From Deltaproteobacteria bacterium (GTDB lineage: Bacteria; Myxococcota_A; UBA796; CAJQPC01): a stretch of DNA of 64,000 bases. The stretch is from the NCBI GenBank assembly GCA_016717595.1, contig JADKFE010000028.1, positions 25,903-89,902 on the forward strand. The letters run 5' to 3'. A program made the translations under genes and the position numbers. Shown here piece after piece: positions 35,534 through 43,803 of this stretch (its first letter is position 1; each line of letters opens with the position of its first letter). The notes beneath the pieces were generated by a model. That model did no database searches and was not told the DNA's origin. It saw only the letters and a program-made list of their open reading frames with translations.

Positions 35534-36459
35534 CCGCGCCCCCAACGCTGAATCAGGACGGCCAAGGCCAGGCCAGGGCCGATGAGGCTCCACAGGCCAG
35601 GCCGCGGTGGGTGCCGAAGGAGCGCCCACAGCGCGACCCCAAGCGGCAGGATCAGGGCTGGGGCTGGCCCAAGACCCGCGCCCAAGACGAGCACCGCGAG
35701 GGCGGCGGTCCCGGCGCTGATGGGGGTGAGCAGGACACGAGGCGCCTGGGGGGCTGGCGCGGGGATCAGCCCGGCGACCATCAGACACAGGGCTAGGCCG
35801 GGCACGTCGAGGTTGGCCAGGGTGAGCCCGACGCCCACCAGGGCCATCCACGGCGAGCCGGTCCAGGCCGCCCGACCGATGAGGGCGACGGCGGCGAGGA
35901 GGCCGAAGGCGCCTGTCTGCGAGAGCTCGGCGCCGGGCGTCGTGAACAGCCCCGCGGCGGCGATGGCGGCGACTCGTTCGCCGGGCCCCCCTCGGGCGCT
36001 CCAGACCAACGCCCCAGCGGCGAGCAACGTCACCGCCGCGCTCCCCTCCCCGGCCCAGATCCCCGCCCAGAGGCTCAACGCCACGATCCAGGCCGCCGGA
36101 GCCACGGCGCCGCTGAGCGCGAAGGCGCAGAGACCGAGGCTCAACGCGGTGAAGGCCGGGTTCATCGAGAGGGCCGCGCAGAGGCCCAGGGCGGCGGCGG
36201 CCCACAGGCGAGGGCTCGGGCTGAGCATCACCGCGCCGAGGAGGCCTAGCCCCAAGATCGGCGACCACTCGGAGACCTGGAGCGTCACGGCGAGCTGGAG
36301 CTTGTGGCTGAGCAGCAGGCGCTCCGGGGTGGTCTGCGTCACCGCGAGCGCGCCGCTGCAGGCCAGCGCCAAGGCGTAGGCGCGGCTGAGCGCCGGGCGG
36401 GCCTCGGCGAAGGGGAAACCCAAGGCCGCGAGGGCGGCGAAGAGGATCAGCGGGCCCAA
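35530..36459 (-). CDS. Reduced NuoM-like membrane subunit
   Basis: 309 residues if started at the TTG at 36459, which has GGAGG four bases upstream and overlaps the upstream gene by 13 bases; the open frame to 36660 adds only antisense-like Arg/Gly sequence. Nine or ten hydrophobic helices. The N-terminal order (a hydrophobic leader, then LQLAVTLQVSEWSPILGLGLLGAV) mimics the NuoM segment that precedes the conserved Asp-Gly-Leu-Ser, but that motif, the TM5 Glu and the channel Lys are missing. Assignment rests mainly on position between L-like and N-like genes. Could also be an unrelated hydrophobic protein. Confidence 0.5.
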   Translation of the reverse strand: MGPLILFAALAALGFPFAEARPALSRAYALALACSGALAVTQTTPERLLLSHKLQLAVTLQVSEWSPILGLGLLGAVMLSPSPRLWAAAALGLCAALSMNPAFTALSLGLCAFALSGAVAPAAWIVALSLWAGIWAGEGSAAVTLLAAGALVWSARGGPGERVAAIAAAGLFTTPGAELSQTGAFGLLAAVALIGRAAWTGSPWMALVGVGLTLANLDVPGLALCLMVAGLIPAPAPQAPRVLLTPISAGTAALAVLVLGAGLGPAPALILPLGVALWALLRHPPRPGLWSLIGPGLALAVLIQRWGRG

Positions 36460-37697
36460 AGCGCCTCCAGGCCCGTGTCGTGGAGGCCCGCCGTGACGGC
36501 GACCGTCCACAAGGCCCACAGCGCGAGACCGACGACGACGACGGCCTGGGTGACTCGTCGCGAGGACACCGATGGGGCGAGGATCATCAGCGGCCAAGGG
36601 CGATTGAGGGGCAGAGTCGGCAGCTCCCGGCGGGGCAGGCGCCCACCCCGTGACGCCCAAAACGCCGCGCCGAGGGTGAGGGCCCCGGCGAGCAGCCCGA
36701 TGAAGTGAAGCTCAGCCCGGGTTGAGGCGGCCATGGGGCTCAGCCAGCGCGACAGGCTGAACAGGACCGGCGCGGCGATCAGGCTCAACACGGCCGGGGA
36801 GAGGCGCGTGGGCGGCGCGCGGCCCAGGCAGTAGCCCGTGGCGGCGCTCACCCACAGCACCCCGGCGGCGGCGACGGGGTCACCGGAGACGATCAGGCCC
36901 AGCAACGGATCTCGCCCGCCGCCGACGCCAACGTGGGGCACCCCTCCCGCGGCCAAGGCCACGAGCACGACGGCCCAGCGGGAAGGCGGCTCAGCCCGTC
37001 TCTCCGCGTTGGGCTCGCTCAGCGCCGAGACGCCGAGCCCGGCGAGGCCCAAGGCCAAACCCAAAGGGGAGGCCGCGGCGCCCATCGCCGCCAAGCCCAG
37101 GCCCGCCCAGGCCCACCCCAGGCGGAACGTTGCTCTTGACCCGTCAAGCGTGGCCCCGACGGCGGCGAGGACGGCGACGCCGACACCGCCCGAGATGAGC
37201 GCCACCCGTCCCCAACCCGAGGCCCACAGCGCGGGCGTCACCAGCGAGGCCGTGATGAGGAGTAAGGGCGGCGCCAGGGGGCCCCGGGCGCTCAACAGGC
37301 CGACGAGGCCGAGCACAACACCAACGGTGTGCTCAGCGCCCAAGCCTAAGAGGCGATCCGGCGCCCCGCCGACCACGGCCACAGCGCCGAGCGCCGCGAC
37401 GACGGCGGGGCGGGCGCCTGCCCCGAGGCTCGCCGCGAGCATGAGTTGGGCAGGGGACGGGGCCACCGCCGCCAGCGCCCCCAAAACGAGCGCGCTCGGA
37501 GAGGCGCTCACCGCCAGGCCCCGCGTCACAAACGCCGCCCCAACGAGGGTCACCAACGCCAGCGAGGACGCCGTGTTGAGCGTGATCCCGAGGCGTAAGG
37601 CCCCGATCGCCCATGACAGGTCAAGACCGCCTCTGCTCGTGACGACCACGGCGACGGTGGCGAGGCCGGCCAACAACAGCGGCGCGGCCCGGCTCAC
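36447..37697 (-). CDS. Reduced NuoL-like membrane subunit
   Basis: 416 residues, GTG start at 37697 overlapping the upstream stop as GTGA. Near the N terminus LDLSWAIGALRLGITLNTAS followed by SLALVTLVGAAFVTRG parallels the NuoL/NuoM opening (lDlsW...lgl.lDglS.l...lv), with Asn replacing the Asp of the DGLS motif. LLLITASLVTPALWASG resembles LLAHGLVTAALFLLVG of antiporter subunits with the His lost. About twelve helices; normal NuoL has ~16 and about 600 residues including the long lateral helix, which is absent here. Function inferred only from this resemblance and gene order. Confidence 0.55.
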   Translation of the reverse strand: MSRAAPLLLAGLATVAVVVTSRGGLDLSWAIGALRLGITLNTASSLALVTLVGAAFVTRGLAVSASPSALVLGALAAVAPSPAQLMLAASLGAGARPAVVAALGAVAVVGGAPDRLLGLGAEHTVGVVLGLVGLLSARGPLAPPLLLITASLVTPALWASGWGRVALISGGVGVAVLAAVGATLDGSRATFRLGWAWAGLGLAAMGAAASPLGLALGLAGLGVSALSEPNAERRAEPPSRWAVVLVALAAGGVPHVGVGGGRDPLLGLIVSGDPVAAAGVLWVSAATGYCLGRAPPTRLSPAVLSLIAAPVLFSLSRWLSPMAASTRAELHFIGLLAGALTLGAAFWASRGGRLPRRELPTLPLNRPWPLMILAPSVSSRRVTQAVVVVGLALWALWTVAVTAGLHDTGLEALWAR

Positions 37698-37909
37698 CTC
37701 GCCTCCAAGGCGGACATCGCCCTGACGGTGAGCACGACCCCGCCCACCAGGGCCAGGCGCGCGCCGTCGGGGCCGCTTAGGGCCGCCTCGCTGAGCAAGA
37801 GGAGGGCGCCCGCGGCGCCGAGGCCGACCCCCGCCACACGCCGCCCGACGATCGTGCCCACCACGCCCAAGGCGACGAGGAGCAGGCCGACGAGGGTGGA
37901 CCCGGTCAT
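37694..37909 (-). CDS. Reduced NuoK-like small membrane subunit
   Basis: 71 residues, three hydrophobic helices. The stretch LGVVGTIVGRRVAGVGLGAA then LLLLSEAAL aligns naturally with NuoK's [20 protein letters not shown]...NAAAL, and DGARLALVGGVVLTVRAM with DGQVMYILAISLAAAEAS. The two membrane glutamates essential for proton transfer in NuoK (E. coli Glu36 and Glu72) are replaced, here by small residues and by Arg. The gene overlaps both neighbours by 4 bases. Too short for certainty, but position between J-like and L-like genes is exactly that of nuoK. Confidence 0.6.
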   Translation of the reverse strand: MTGSTLVGLLLVALGVVGTIVGRRVAGVGLGAAGALLLLSEAALSGPDGARLALVGGVVLTVRAMSALEAR

Positions 37910-38301
37910 TGGGGCGCCTCTTCGTCGGTCAGCGCCGCCAACGTGAGCAGCGCCGCCGCCCCGAGCGCCAGCCAGGGCTCACCCCGCAGAGCCTCAATAG
38001 ACGCCATCACCGCGGGGGGCTGCGGGCTCGTCGAGCCGGCCATCGCCCAGGCCACGGCCACGCAGCACAGCGCGCAGAGCGTGAGGGGCGCCCAGAGCGT
38101 CGAGAACGGCGTCGCCCGCTCCTCTTGACCTCTCAAGAGCGCGGCGAGGGCGATCGCCGGGCCCACCATCACCCAGGCCCCGCTCATGGCCGCGAAGGCG
38201 CCGACGACGAGGCAGGCCAAGGCCGCGCCGCGCCCCGCCCACAGCCCACCGACGAGGCAGAGCCCGGCGCCGAGGCCCAACAGCGCCGAGAGCAAGCTCA
38301 T
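37906..38301 (-). CDS. Reduced NuoJ-like membrane subunit
   Basis: 131 residues from the ATG at 38301 (ATGA overlap with the upstream stop). Four or five helices. LVGGLWAGRGAALACLVVGA and the later IEALRGEPWLALGAAALLTL occupy the positions of the NuoJ N-terminal helix pair and of its LF..Y.LPFE...LLL C-terminal helix. Normal NuoJ is 165-200 residues with a Gly/Val-rich pi-bulge helix (YVGAI.VLF.FV.M), which is not preserved here. The upstream open frame to 38601 encodes only antisense-like sequence. Assignment relies on order and general pattern. Confidence 0.5.
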   Translation of the reverse strand: MSLLSALLGLGAGLCLVGGLWAGRGAALACLVVGAFAAMSGAWVMVGPAIALAALLRGQEERATPFSTLWAPLTLCALCCVAVAWAMAGSTSPQPPAVMASIEALRGEPWLALGAAALLTLAALTDEEAPQ

Positions 38302-38519
38302 ACGCCGCCCCAGACGCGGGCCAACGTCGCCGCGCCGAGGGTGAGCACCGCCAAGATCGGCCAGAGCCGCCCGCCCCGCGACGCCAAGCTTAGGGCCAAG
38401 GCGCCGCTCACCGCCCAGGTCAGCCCGGCGAGCCGCGGGGCGTGGGGCGCCTCGGCCAACGCCAAGATCCCCGGCCCCAAGGCCAGCCAGATCAGCGCGG
38501 CGCGGCGCTCCGGGCTCAT
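38298..38519 (-). CDS. Small membrane protein in the Complex-I-like operon
   Basis: 73 residues, ATG at 38519 overlapping the upstream stop as ATGA and its own stop overlapping the next start the same way. Three short hydrophobic segments rich in Ala, Leu and Gly. No homology recognised; its place ahead of the J-like gene gives no clear Nuo counterpart. Retained as a real gene because both ends are coupled by 4-base overlaps like every other junction of this operon. Confidence 0.55.
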   Translation of the reverse strand: MSPERRAALIWLALGPGILALAEAPHAPRLAGLTWAVSGALALSLASRGGRLWPILAVLTLGAATLARVWGGV

Positions 38520-40012
38520 GGTCGCCTCCCGTAGAGCCACAGGCCCTCGTCCTCAGCGACCCTTGCCCAGCCCTCGGCCTCCAAGAGCGCCGCGGCCTCA
38601 CGCCCGCCGTCGCGTAGCTCTCTGCGCCGAAGCATCACGAGATCCACCTCTTTCGGGAGATCGAGGTGTGTCGGCGCGGGCAGGCCGCTGTGCGGGTCGA
38701 GGCCCCGAACGGCGTCTAAGCCGTCGCTCCCGGCCACGCCGACGCTGTTGAAGTCGGGACGCCAGGGGCTCGCCCGGCCATGGACGGTCTGGGCGTAGAG
38801 CCAAAAACGTGCCCGAGGTCGCGACGGGTTGGGCTCCCCCGGCGGCATCGCCAAGGGCCCGGGGAGGTCCAGGAGCACGTCCCCCGGCGGAAGATCGGCG
38901 TAGAGCGCGGGCAGATCGGCCGGGGCGCCGGGCAGGACCGGCTCAATCGGCGACAGCAGCAGCCCCTCGGCGACGAGGAGCGGCGCCACCCAGCGGCCCA
39001 AGCCCAGGCGCTCGACGCCGAGCCCAGCGAGCAGCGCCATCGTGGCCAAGGTCCCGGCGTGCAGGCGGTACGGGAAACGAATCGCCGAGAGCGGCGGCAG
39101 CTCAAACCACGGCCCGACCCCAAACGAGAGGCCCGCGCAGAGCAGCGACGCCACGACCACCCAAGGTCGGCTTCGGGCGGCCACGAGCGCGAGGATCGGC
39201 GCCACGACGCCCACCCAGCTCGTCTGGGCGAAGGGGTTGAGCCCGCTCATCACCCCCGGCGCCGAGAGCCCAAACGTGGTGCCCATCGCCGCGCGCACGG
39301 CGGGGTCGAGGGGCTCCCGGGCGGGGAAGGCGCCCAAGAACGCGCCCAGGGCCGGGGCGCTGAGCGTGAGGCCCCCGGCGGCGCTCAACAGGCCCACCCG
39401 ACCCAAAAACGGCGCCAAGAGGCAGGCCGTCGCCGCCATGTACCAAGACGACAGCGCGGTGAGCGCGAACGCGACGGCGCCCCAGCCCACCCGCCCGCGG
39501 CCCACCGCCCACAGCCAGAGGGCGAACGCCCAGCCGTCGGTGCCCTCGACGATGCCCTCGACGGCGTACCCTTGGAAGAACGGCGCCGCGCCATAGACGG
39601 CGGCGGCGGTGAGCGCCCCGGCCGGGCCCAGGCCCCAGGCCCGCGCCGCCCCGAAGGCGCACAGCACCGTCGCCGCCCGGGCGAGCACCAGCAGGAGATT
39701 CCAGGTGGTCGTGAGGCCCAAGATCCCGAGGATCGGCGCCGCCAGCCAGCCTCGAAGCGGGCTCGAGTAGTAGAACGCCATCCCTTCGGGGGCGCCCAAG
39801 AGCGTGGTGTGCAGCGGCAGCCCCGGCTGCTCGGAGACGAACCACCACAGGCCCCAAACGGCCGGGTAGAGATCCGTGTAGGGCTGGCCCACAAGCTCAC
39901 CGCGCGTCCAGGCCGGCAACGTGGGCAAAAGCGCCCAGGCGAAGGCCAAGACGAAGGCGGGCCACAGGCGTTGTGCGCCAGCGTGCAGGCGAAGGGGCAG
40001 AGGAGAGGCCAT
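38516..40012 (-). CDS. Polytopic membrane protein, GT-C/YfhO-like
   Basis: 498 residues: about eleven helices followed by a ~150-residue soluble C-terminal domain. A Tyr-Thr-Asp-Leu-Tyr-Pro motif after helix 1 (acidic loop, as in GT-C enzymes), GAPEGMAFYYSSPLRGWLA, and the late AIRFPYRLHAGTLATMALL with its R-F-P-Y-R loop are typical of large membrane glycosyltransferase-like proteins common in myxobacteria. The C-terminal part (ADLPPGDVLLDLPGP, EVDLVMLRRRELRDGG) is globular alpha/beta. First gene of the seven-gene overlapping operon that includes the NuoJ-N-like set. Sugar donor and acceptor unknown. Distant resemblance to 12665-14044. Confidence 0.7.
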   Translation of the reverse strand: MASPLPLRLHAGAQRLWPAFVLAFAWALLPTLPAWTRGELVGQPYTDLYPAVWGLWWFVSEQPGLPLHTTLLGAPEGMAFYYSSPLRGWLAAPILGILGLTTTWNLLLVLARAATVLCAFGAARAWGLGPAGALTAAAVYGAAPFFQGYAVEGIVEGTDGWAFALWLWAVGRGRVGWGAVAFALTALSSWYMAATACLLAPFLGRVGLLSAAGGLTLSAPALGAFLGAFPAREPLDPAVRAAMGTTFGLSAPGVMSGLNPFAQTSWVGVVAPILALVAARSRPWVVVASLLCAGLSFGVGPWFELPPLSAIRFPYRLHAGTLATMALLAGLGVERLGLGRWVAPLLVAEGLLLSPIEPVLPGAPADLPALYADLPPGDVLLDLPGPLAMPPGEPNPSRPRARFWLYAQTVHGRASPWRPDFNSVGVAGSDGLDAVRGLDPHSGLPAPTHLDLPKEVDLVMLRRRELRDGGREAAALLEAEGWARVAEDEGLWLYGRRP

Positions 40013-40065
40013 GAGCCGCCGATCATAGCCCGTTGCGCGGGGGGCTCCGTGGATGGGCGCGCCGC

Positions 40066-40806
40066 TCAGAACAACGGCGATCGCTCAAACCCAGGGCAGT
40101 GTTCGGTGTGAATGCTGCCCTCGACCTTGCCGCTGGCCTTGTGCTCGCCAGGCCGCTCCGTGGAGTAGGGGAAGGTGCCCTCCCACTCACGAAGCTCAAT
40201 CTCTAAGCTCAGATCGTCGCCGCCCTCTTTGGTGAACGCCACGTTGAACGTGCCTTTCCAGGCCGCCGCCTCATATTGGTCACCCGTCCAATAATAGCCC
40301 TTGTACGAGCCCGAGGTGCTCAGCGCCCACTCGCCCTCGCCGAAGGCGCAGGACGCGCTGACGATGGCGCCGGAGTCGGTCTGAAGGTCGTAGCTGGCGA
40401 GGGGCGGGGCGCTGGTGAGGGTGAAGCTGAGGTTACAGTGCCCCGGCAGGTACAGGCTCGTGCGGTCGGTGGGCGGCGCCTCGGGGTCGAGGATGTCGGC
40501 GTAGGTCTCGCAGGTGGCGTCGGGGTTGGACGAGGCGATGATGAAGGTCGCTGAGCTCGAGTAGAACGAGAACGCGCGCTTGATGCTCACCACACCTTTG
40601 TCGGTGCCGTCGCGCAGGTCGATGTTGCCCGCGGCGGTGGAGGTGAGGTCGGTGTCGGAGTCGCTGTCCGTGTCGGCGTCGGCGTCTCCTTCGCTCTCGC
40701 TGTCGTCCACGTTGACGTCGCTGTCGTCGGTCGGGGTCTCCTTGTCGCCGCAGCCCGCCGCGAGGGTGAACAGGACGAACAGACCGAACAATCGCTGCGC
40801 CGACAT
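40066..40806 (-). CDS. Lipoprotein with acidic Asp/Ser linker, unknown function
   Basis: 246 residues, ATG at 40806 with AAGGAG five bases upstream. Signal peptide and canonical lipobox LAAGC. Residues ~24-55 are an extended Asp/Ser/Glu/Thr linker (DSDVNVDDSESEGDADADTD and on). A beta-rich domain with four Cys follows (TCETYADI, GHCNLSFTL, SASCAFGEG, EHCPGFERS). No family recognised. Probably exported, lipid-anchored and surface-displayed through the linker. Confidence 0.75.
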   Translation of the reverse strand: MSAQRLFGLFVLFTLAAGCGDKETPTDDSDVNVDDSESEGDADADTDSDSDTDLTSTAAGNIDLRDGTDKGVVSIKRAFSFYSSSATFIIASSNPDATCETYADILDPEAPPTDRTSLYLPGHCNLSFTLTSAPPLASYDLQTDSGAIVSASCAFGEGEWALSTSGSYKGYYWTGDQYEAAAWKGTFNVAFTKEGGDDLSLEIELREWEGTFPYSTERPGEHKASGKVEGSIHTEHCPGFERSPLF

Positions 40807-40838
40807 AAACGCTCCTTCGGGGCGTCAGGCCCCGGGGC

Positions 40839-41903
40839 TCATTCTGTCAGGCGCGGCGCCGCGGGGGTCTCGGGGGTGACCTCCTGACCTTTCTTTGACC
40901 ACAGCTCGCCCAAGGTGAGGCCCTCCCGCCACAGCGCCCCGAGGCCGATCGTCGTCACCGGCAAGAACGACACGCCCCAGAACACGATGGCGAAGGCCTT
41001 CGCCGGGGTTGGGTCGACCTCCCACAGCACCAAGGTCTTCTCGATGGCGACATGAAACACGCCGAAGAAGCCCGGCGCCTGGGGCAACGCCACGGTCAAG
41101 GCGATGGCGACGGCGGTGAAGCAGGCGGCGGAGTAGGGGAGATCAAGGCCAAACGCCCAGAACAACACGTAGATCGCCACCGCGCCGTTCTGCCAGATCA
41201 TCAGCGAGAGCCCCGCGGCCTTGAGCTGCCCCACGGGGTCTCGGGCGTTGCCGAGGCCGGCCACGAAGCCGTCGTAGAGGCCCATCACCCGGTTCCGCAG
41301 CGGGGCCGGGCCCAAGGAGGCGATGCGGGCGAACAGCGCTCGGGCCGCGCCTCCGCGCATGGCCAAGGTGAAGAACACCGCCATCGCCGTGAGCCCCGCG
41401 GCGCCAAAGAGCGCGCCGTAGCGCTTGAGGTTCACGACCAGCACGGCCTCCTCGCGGGTGTCGGCCACCTGATCGGGCAGCAAGATCGCCATGGTCAACA
41501 ACACCGAGAGCAGGCCGAAGATGTCGTAGACCCGCTCCATCACGGCGGTGGCGACGGCGGTGGTGATGTTCACCCCGGCCCGGCGCGCGGCGACCAGCGG
41601 CTTGGCGATCTCCCCGGCGCGGGCGGGCAGAAGCGTGTTCGCCGCCGCCCCGATCACCGTCGCCGCGAAGAGCTCACGCACCTTGGCGTCTGGCGCGGCG
41701 GGGCGCAGAAGCACCTTCCACCGCGCCGCCCGGAGCACAAACTCCATCACCAGAAGCCCGCAGGCCAAGGCCACGGGGCCGGCCTTCACCGTGGCCATGG
41801 CCGCGCCGAGCTCATCCCATCGGATCGAGGCGATGAACCACAGGCTCAGGCACACGCTGAGCACGATCCCCACGGCGACGCGGCGAGATCCGGGGGAAAC
41901 CAC
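40839..41903 (-). CDS. LPG-synthase-TM/AglD (UPF0104) family membrane protein
   Basis: 354 residues from a GTG at 41903 preceded by a perfect AGGAGG nine bases upstream; the frame is open to 42002 but that part is Arg/Pro-rich. Eight or nine helices. TLLPARAGEIAKPLVAARRAG carries the family motif around RAGE, and LPQAPGFFGVFHVAIEKTLVLW corresponds to the second signature (P..PG..G.....). Families of this type include MprF flippase domains and dolichol-glycosyl-transfer proteins (AglD); a role in lipid or lipid-linked-sugar translocation is likely. No synthase domain is attached. Divergent from the PfkB gene with a 146-bp shared upstream region. Confidence 0.86.
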   Translation of the reverse strand: MVSPGSRRVAVGIVLSVCLSLWFIASIRWDELGAAMATVKAGPVALACGLLVMEFVLRAARWKVLLRPAAPDAKVRELFAATVIGAAANTLLPARAGEIAKPLVAARRAGVNITTAVATAVMERVYDIFGLLSVLLTMAILLPDQVADTREEAVLVVNLKRYGALFGAAGLTAMAVFFTLAMRGGAARALFARIASLGPAPLRNRVMGLYDGFVAGLGNARDPVGQLKAAGLSLMIWQNGAVAIYVLFWAFGLDLPYSAACFTAVAIALTVALPQAPGFFGVFHVAIEKTLVLWEVDPTPAKAFAIVFWGVSFLPVTTIGLGALWREGLTLGELWSKKGQEVTPETPAAPRLTE

Positions 41904-42049
41904 GACGAGCGCCTCCTGGCCACCCGCGCGACGGCGCGGCAGAAGAGCATACACCCGCGCGGCAGGGGCTTGGACAGGACTTCGTGGAGGCCCCTCGCCC
42001 ATCCCTTCGGCTTGGGATAGGGGAGGCGGCCGGCGCAGGAGGCCTCCCC

Positions 42050-43054
42050 GTGAAATACGACGTCGCAGGGCTTGGAAACGCGATCGTAGACGTGCTCGTT
42101 CGTTTCCCCGATGACTCGCTTCTCCAACAGCTCAAGCTCACCCGGGGGATCATGCACCCCGTCAGCCACGAAGAGTGGCAGCGCACTTATCTAGAGGTGA
42201 AGGGCCTGGGCGCTGAGGTTCACTCCGGCGGGTCCGGCGCGAACACCCTGTGCGCGGTGGGCCTCGCGGGCAAGAAGGCCCTGTTCTGCGGCCAGGTCGG
42301 CGACGACCAGTTCGGCGCGATGTACGCCGACTCTCTCAAGCGCGCCTGCGGTGAGCACAGCCTGCGGGTTGAGCCCGGCGCGTTCACCGGCAAGTGCCTG
42401 TCGCTGATCTCCATGCGTGACGCCGAGCGCACGATGTGCACCCACCTGGGCGCCGCCGTCGATCTCCCCGAGCTCGGCCCCTTCGCCCAGCACATCTTGG
42501 AGTCCAAGGTGCTGCACATCGAGGGTTACCTGCTCCTGGGCGATCGCACCGCGGACGTGGCCTTCGACGCCATGGCGCGGGCGAAGGCCGCCGGGGTGAT
42601 GGTGTCGATTGACGCCTCGGATCCTTTCGTGGTGCACACCGTGCCCGACCGCATGTGGCGCGCGGCCAAAGACTACGCCACCGTCGTGTTCCTCAACGCC
42701 GATGAGGCCAGCGGCATGACCAAGCTGCCCCCGGCCGAGGCCGTTCACGCCGTCGCCGAGCAGGTGCCCATCGTGGTCGTGAAGCTGGGCCGCGAAGGCA
42801 GCCTCATCAAACACAAGGACGAGGTCCACCGCGTCGGCATCCACGCCGTGAAGGCCATCGACACCACCGGCGCCGGTGACGCTTACGCCGGGGGCTTCCT
42901 CGTCGGCCTGTGCTCAGGCTGGGATCTCGCCCGCTGCGGCGATCTCGGCGCGCGCTTCGCCAGCCTCACCGTGGGCCAGATCGGCGCGGTCTGCCGCGAG
43001 CCCGGGGCCTTGTCCCGCGCCGTGGCCGCGGCCTCCGCCGGGGCCACGCCATGA
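42050..43054 (+). CDS. PfkB-family kinase, adenosine-kinase-like
   Basis: 334 residues from a GTG at 42050, seven bases after AGGAGG; the frame extends upstream to 41984 but lacks conserved sequence. Starts with YDVAGLGNAIVDVLV, has HSGGSGANTLCAVGLAG (substrate-binding Gly-Gly) and the C-terminal PfkB signature DTTGAGDAYAGGFLVG with anion hole GAG and catalytic Asp near residue 277. The overall pattern (NAIVDVL and RTMCTHLGAA) is that of adenosine/sugar kinases such as those annotated as adenosine kinase. Phosphorylates a nucleoside or sugar with ATP; exact substrate uncertain. Stop overlaps the next start as ATGA. Confidence 0.9.
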   Translation: MKYDVAGLGNAIVDVLVRFPDDSLLQQLKLTRGIMHPVSHEEWQRTYLEVKGLGAEVHSGGSGANTLCAVGLAGKKALFCGQVGDDQFGAMYADSLKRACGEHSLRVEPGAFTGKCLSLISMRDAERTMCTHLGAAVDLPELGPFAQHILESKVLHIEGYLLLGDRTADVAFDAMARAKAAGVMVSIDASDPFVVHTVPDRMWRAAKDYATVVFLNADEASGMTKLPPAEAVHAVAEQVPIVVVKLGREGSLIKHKDEVHRVGIHAVKAIDTTGAGDAYAGGFLVGLCSGWDLARCGDLGARFASLTVGQIGAVCREPGALSRAVAAASAGATP

Positions 43055-43803
43055 ACCTCCCCGTCGAGGTCGTCGAGGCCACCCGCAACCAGAAGTGCTC
43101 GGTCATCATCGGCAGCCGGGCTACGCTGGAGGCTGCGCTTGAGCAGGATCGACGTTACCCCGACGAGCGCGCGATCGCCAAGGCCTTGGGGGGCAAGATC
43201 CTCCCCCGAGACGCCTGCGCCGCCTTGGAGGCCAAGGTGGGCCGGGCGGCGATGGTGCGGCAGGTGCAGGCGCTGATCGGCGCCGCCGACGTGCCGCCCT
43301 ACGCGGCGCACAAGCTCGCGCTCAGCCGCTTCTCGCGCCTGTTCACCAGCGCCATGGACGACCTCTTGGAGCGCACGGCCCAAGAGATGGGCCTGGCCTA
43401 CGAGGTTCGTTACCGGGGCGAGCCGATCCCCGAGCCCGACCCGGCCAAGAAGCTCATCTACAAGCTCCGCGGCGGCTTTGAGCGCCCAGAGACGCTCGTG
43501 CTCACCGAGGCCGACTTTAAGGCCAAGCCCTTTGGGGATCTCGCCAAGGACGTGCGCAAGCTCCTGCGCCGCGACATCGCGTTCTTCTTGGGCTATCGCC
43601 CCGACGAGCAAGAGTTCGACCACATCTTTGAGGACTTCTCCGACGCCTTCGGCGGAGAGCTGCCGCGCTGCCACCTCGCCGTGGCCCAAGGCAAGATCAG
43701 CGACTACCACTGGCAGAAGTGGGTGTGGCGTGGGCTCTTGTTGTTCACCGCCGACCCGCTTGAGGCGCTCACCTCTTTAGAGGAGCAGGTCAATGCCCGT
43801 TGA
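43051..43803 (+). CDS. SIR2-like (SIR2_2-type) domain protein, degenerate
   Basis: 250 residues. The layout matches SIR2-like domains: CSVIIGSRATLEAAL as an altered Gly-rich nucleotide loop, LSRFSRLFTSAMDDLLERTA in place of the TTNYDxLLE motif, KLIYKLRGGFERPETLVLT in place of KLHG..p...vlT, and RDIAFFLGYRPDEQEFDHIF in place of the FvGys..D.....l strand. Asn, Tyr and the catalytic His are all replaced, so NAD hydrolysis or deacylation in the normal way is doubtful. Translationally coupled by ATGA to the PfkB kinase before it and by an 11-base overlap to the FAH-family gene after it. Function unknown. Confidence 0.6.
   Translation: MNLPVEVVEATRNQKCSVIIGSRATLEAALEQDRRYPDERAIAKALGGKILPRDACAALEAKVGRAAMVRQVQALIGAADVPPYAAHKLALSRFSRLFTSAMDDLLERTAQEMGLAYEVRYRGEPIPEPDPAKKLIYKLRGGFERPETLVLTEADFKAKPFGDLAKDVRKLLRRDIAFFLGYRPDEQEFDHIFEDFSDAFGGELPRCHLAVAQGKISDYHWQKWVWRGLLLFTADPLEALTSLEEQVNAR

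Noticed and set aside
35534..36268. N-terminal extension of the NuoN-like gene to 36268
   Set aside because: The added ~245 residues are Arg/Pro/Gly-rich antisense-like sequence over the M-like gene; the ATG at 35533 with ATGA overlap is better.
43051..43803. Antiphage SIR2 defence system
   Set aside because: The catalytic residues are replaced, neighbours are metabolic genes and no defence partner is present.
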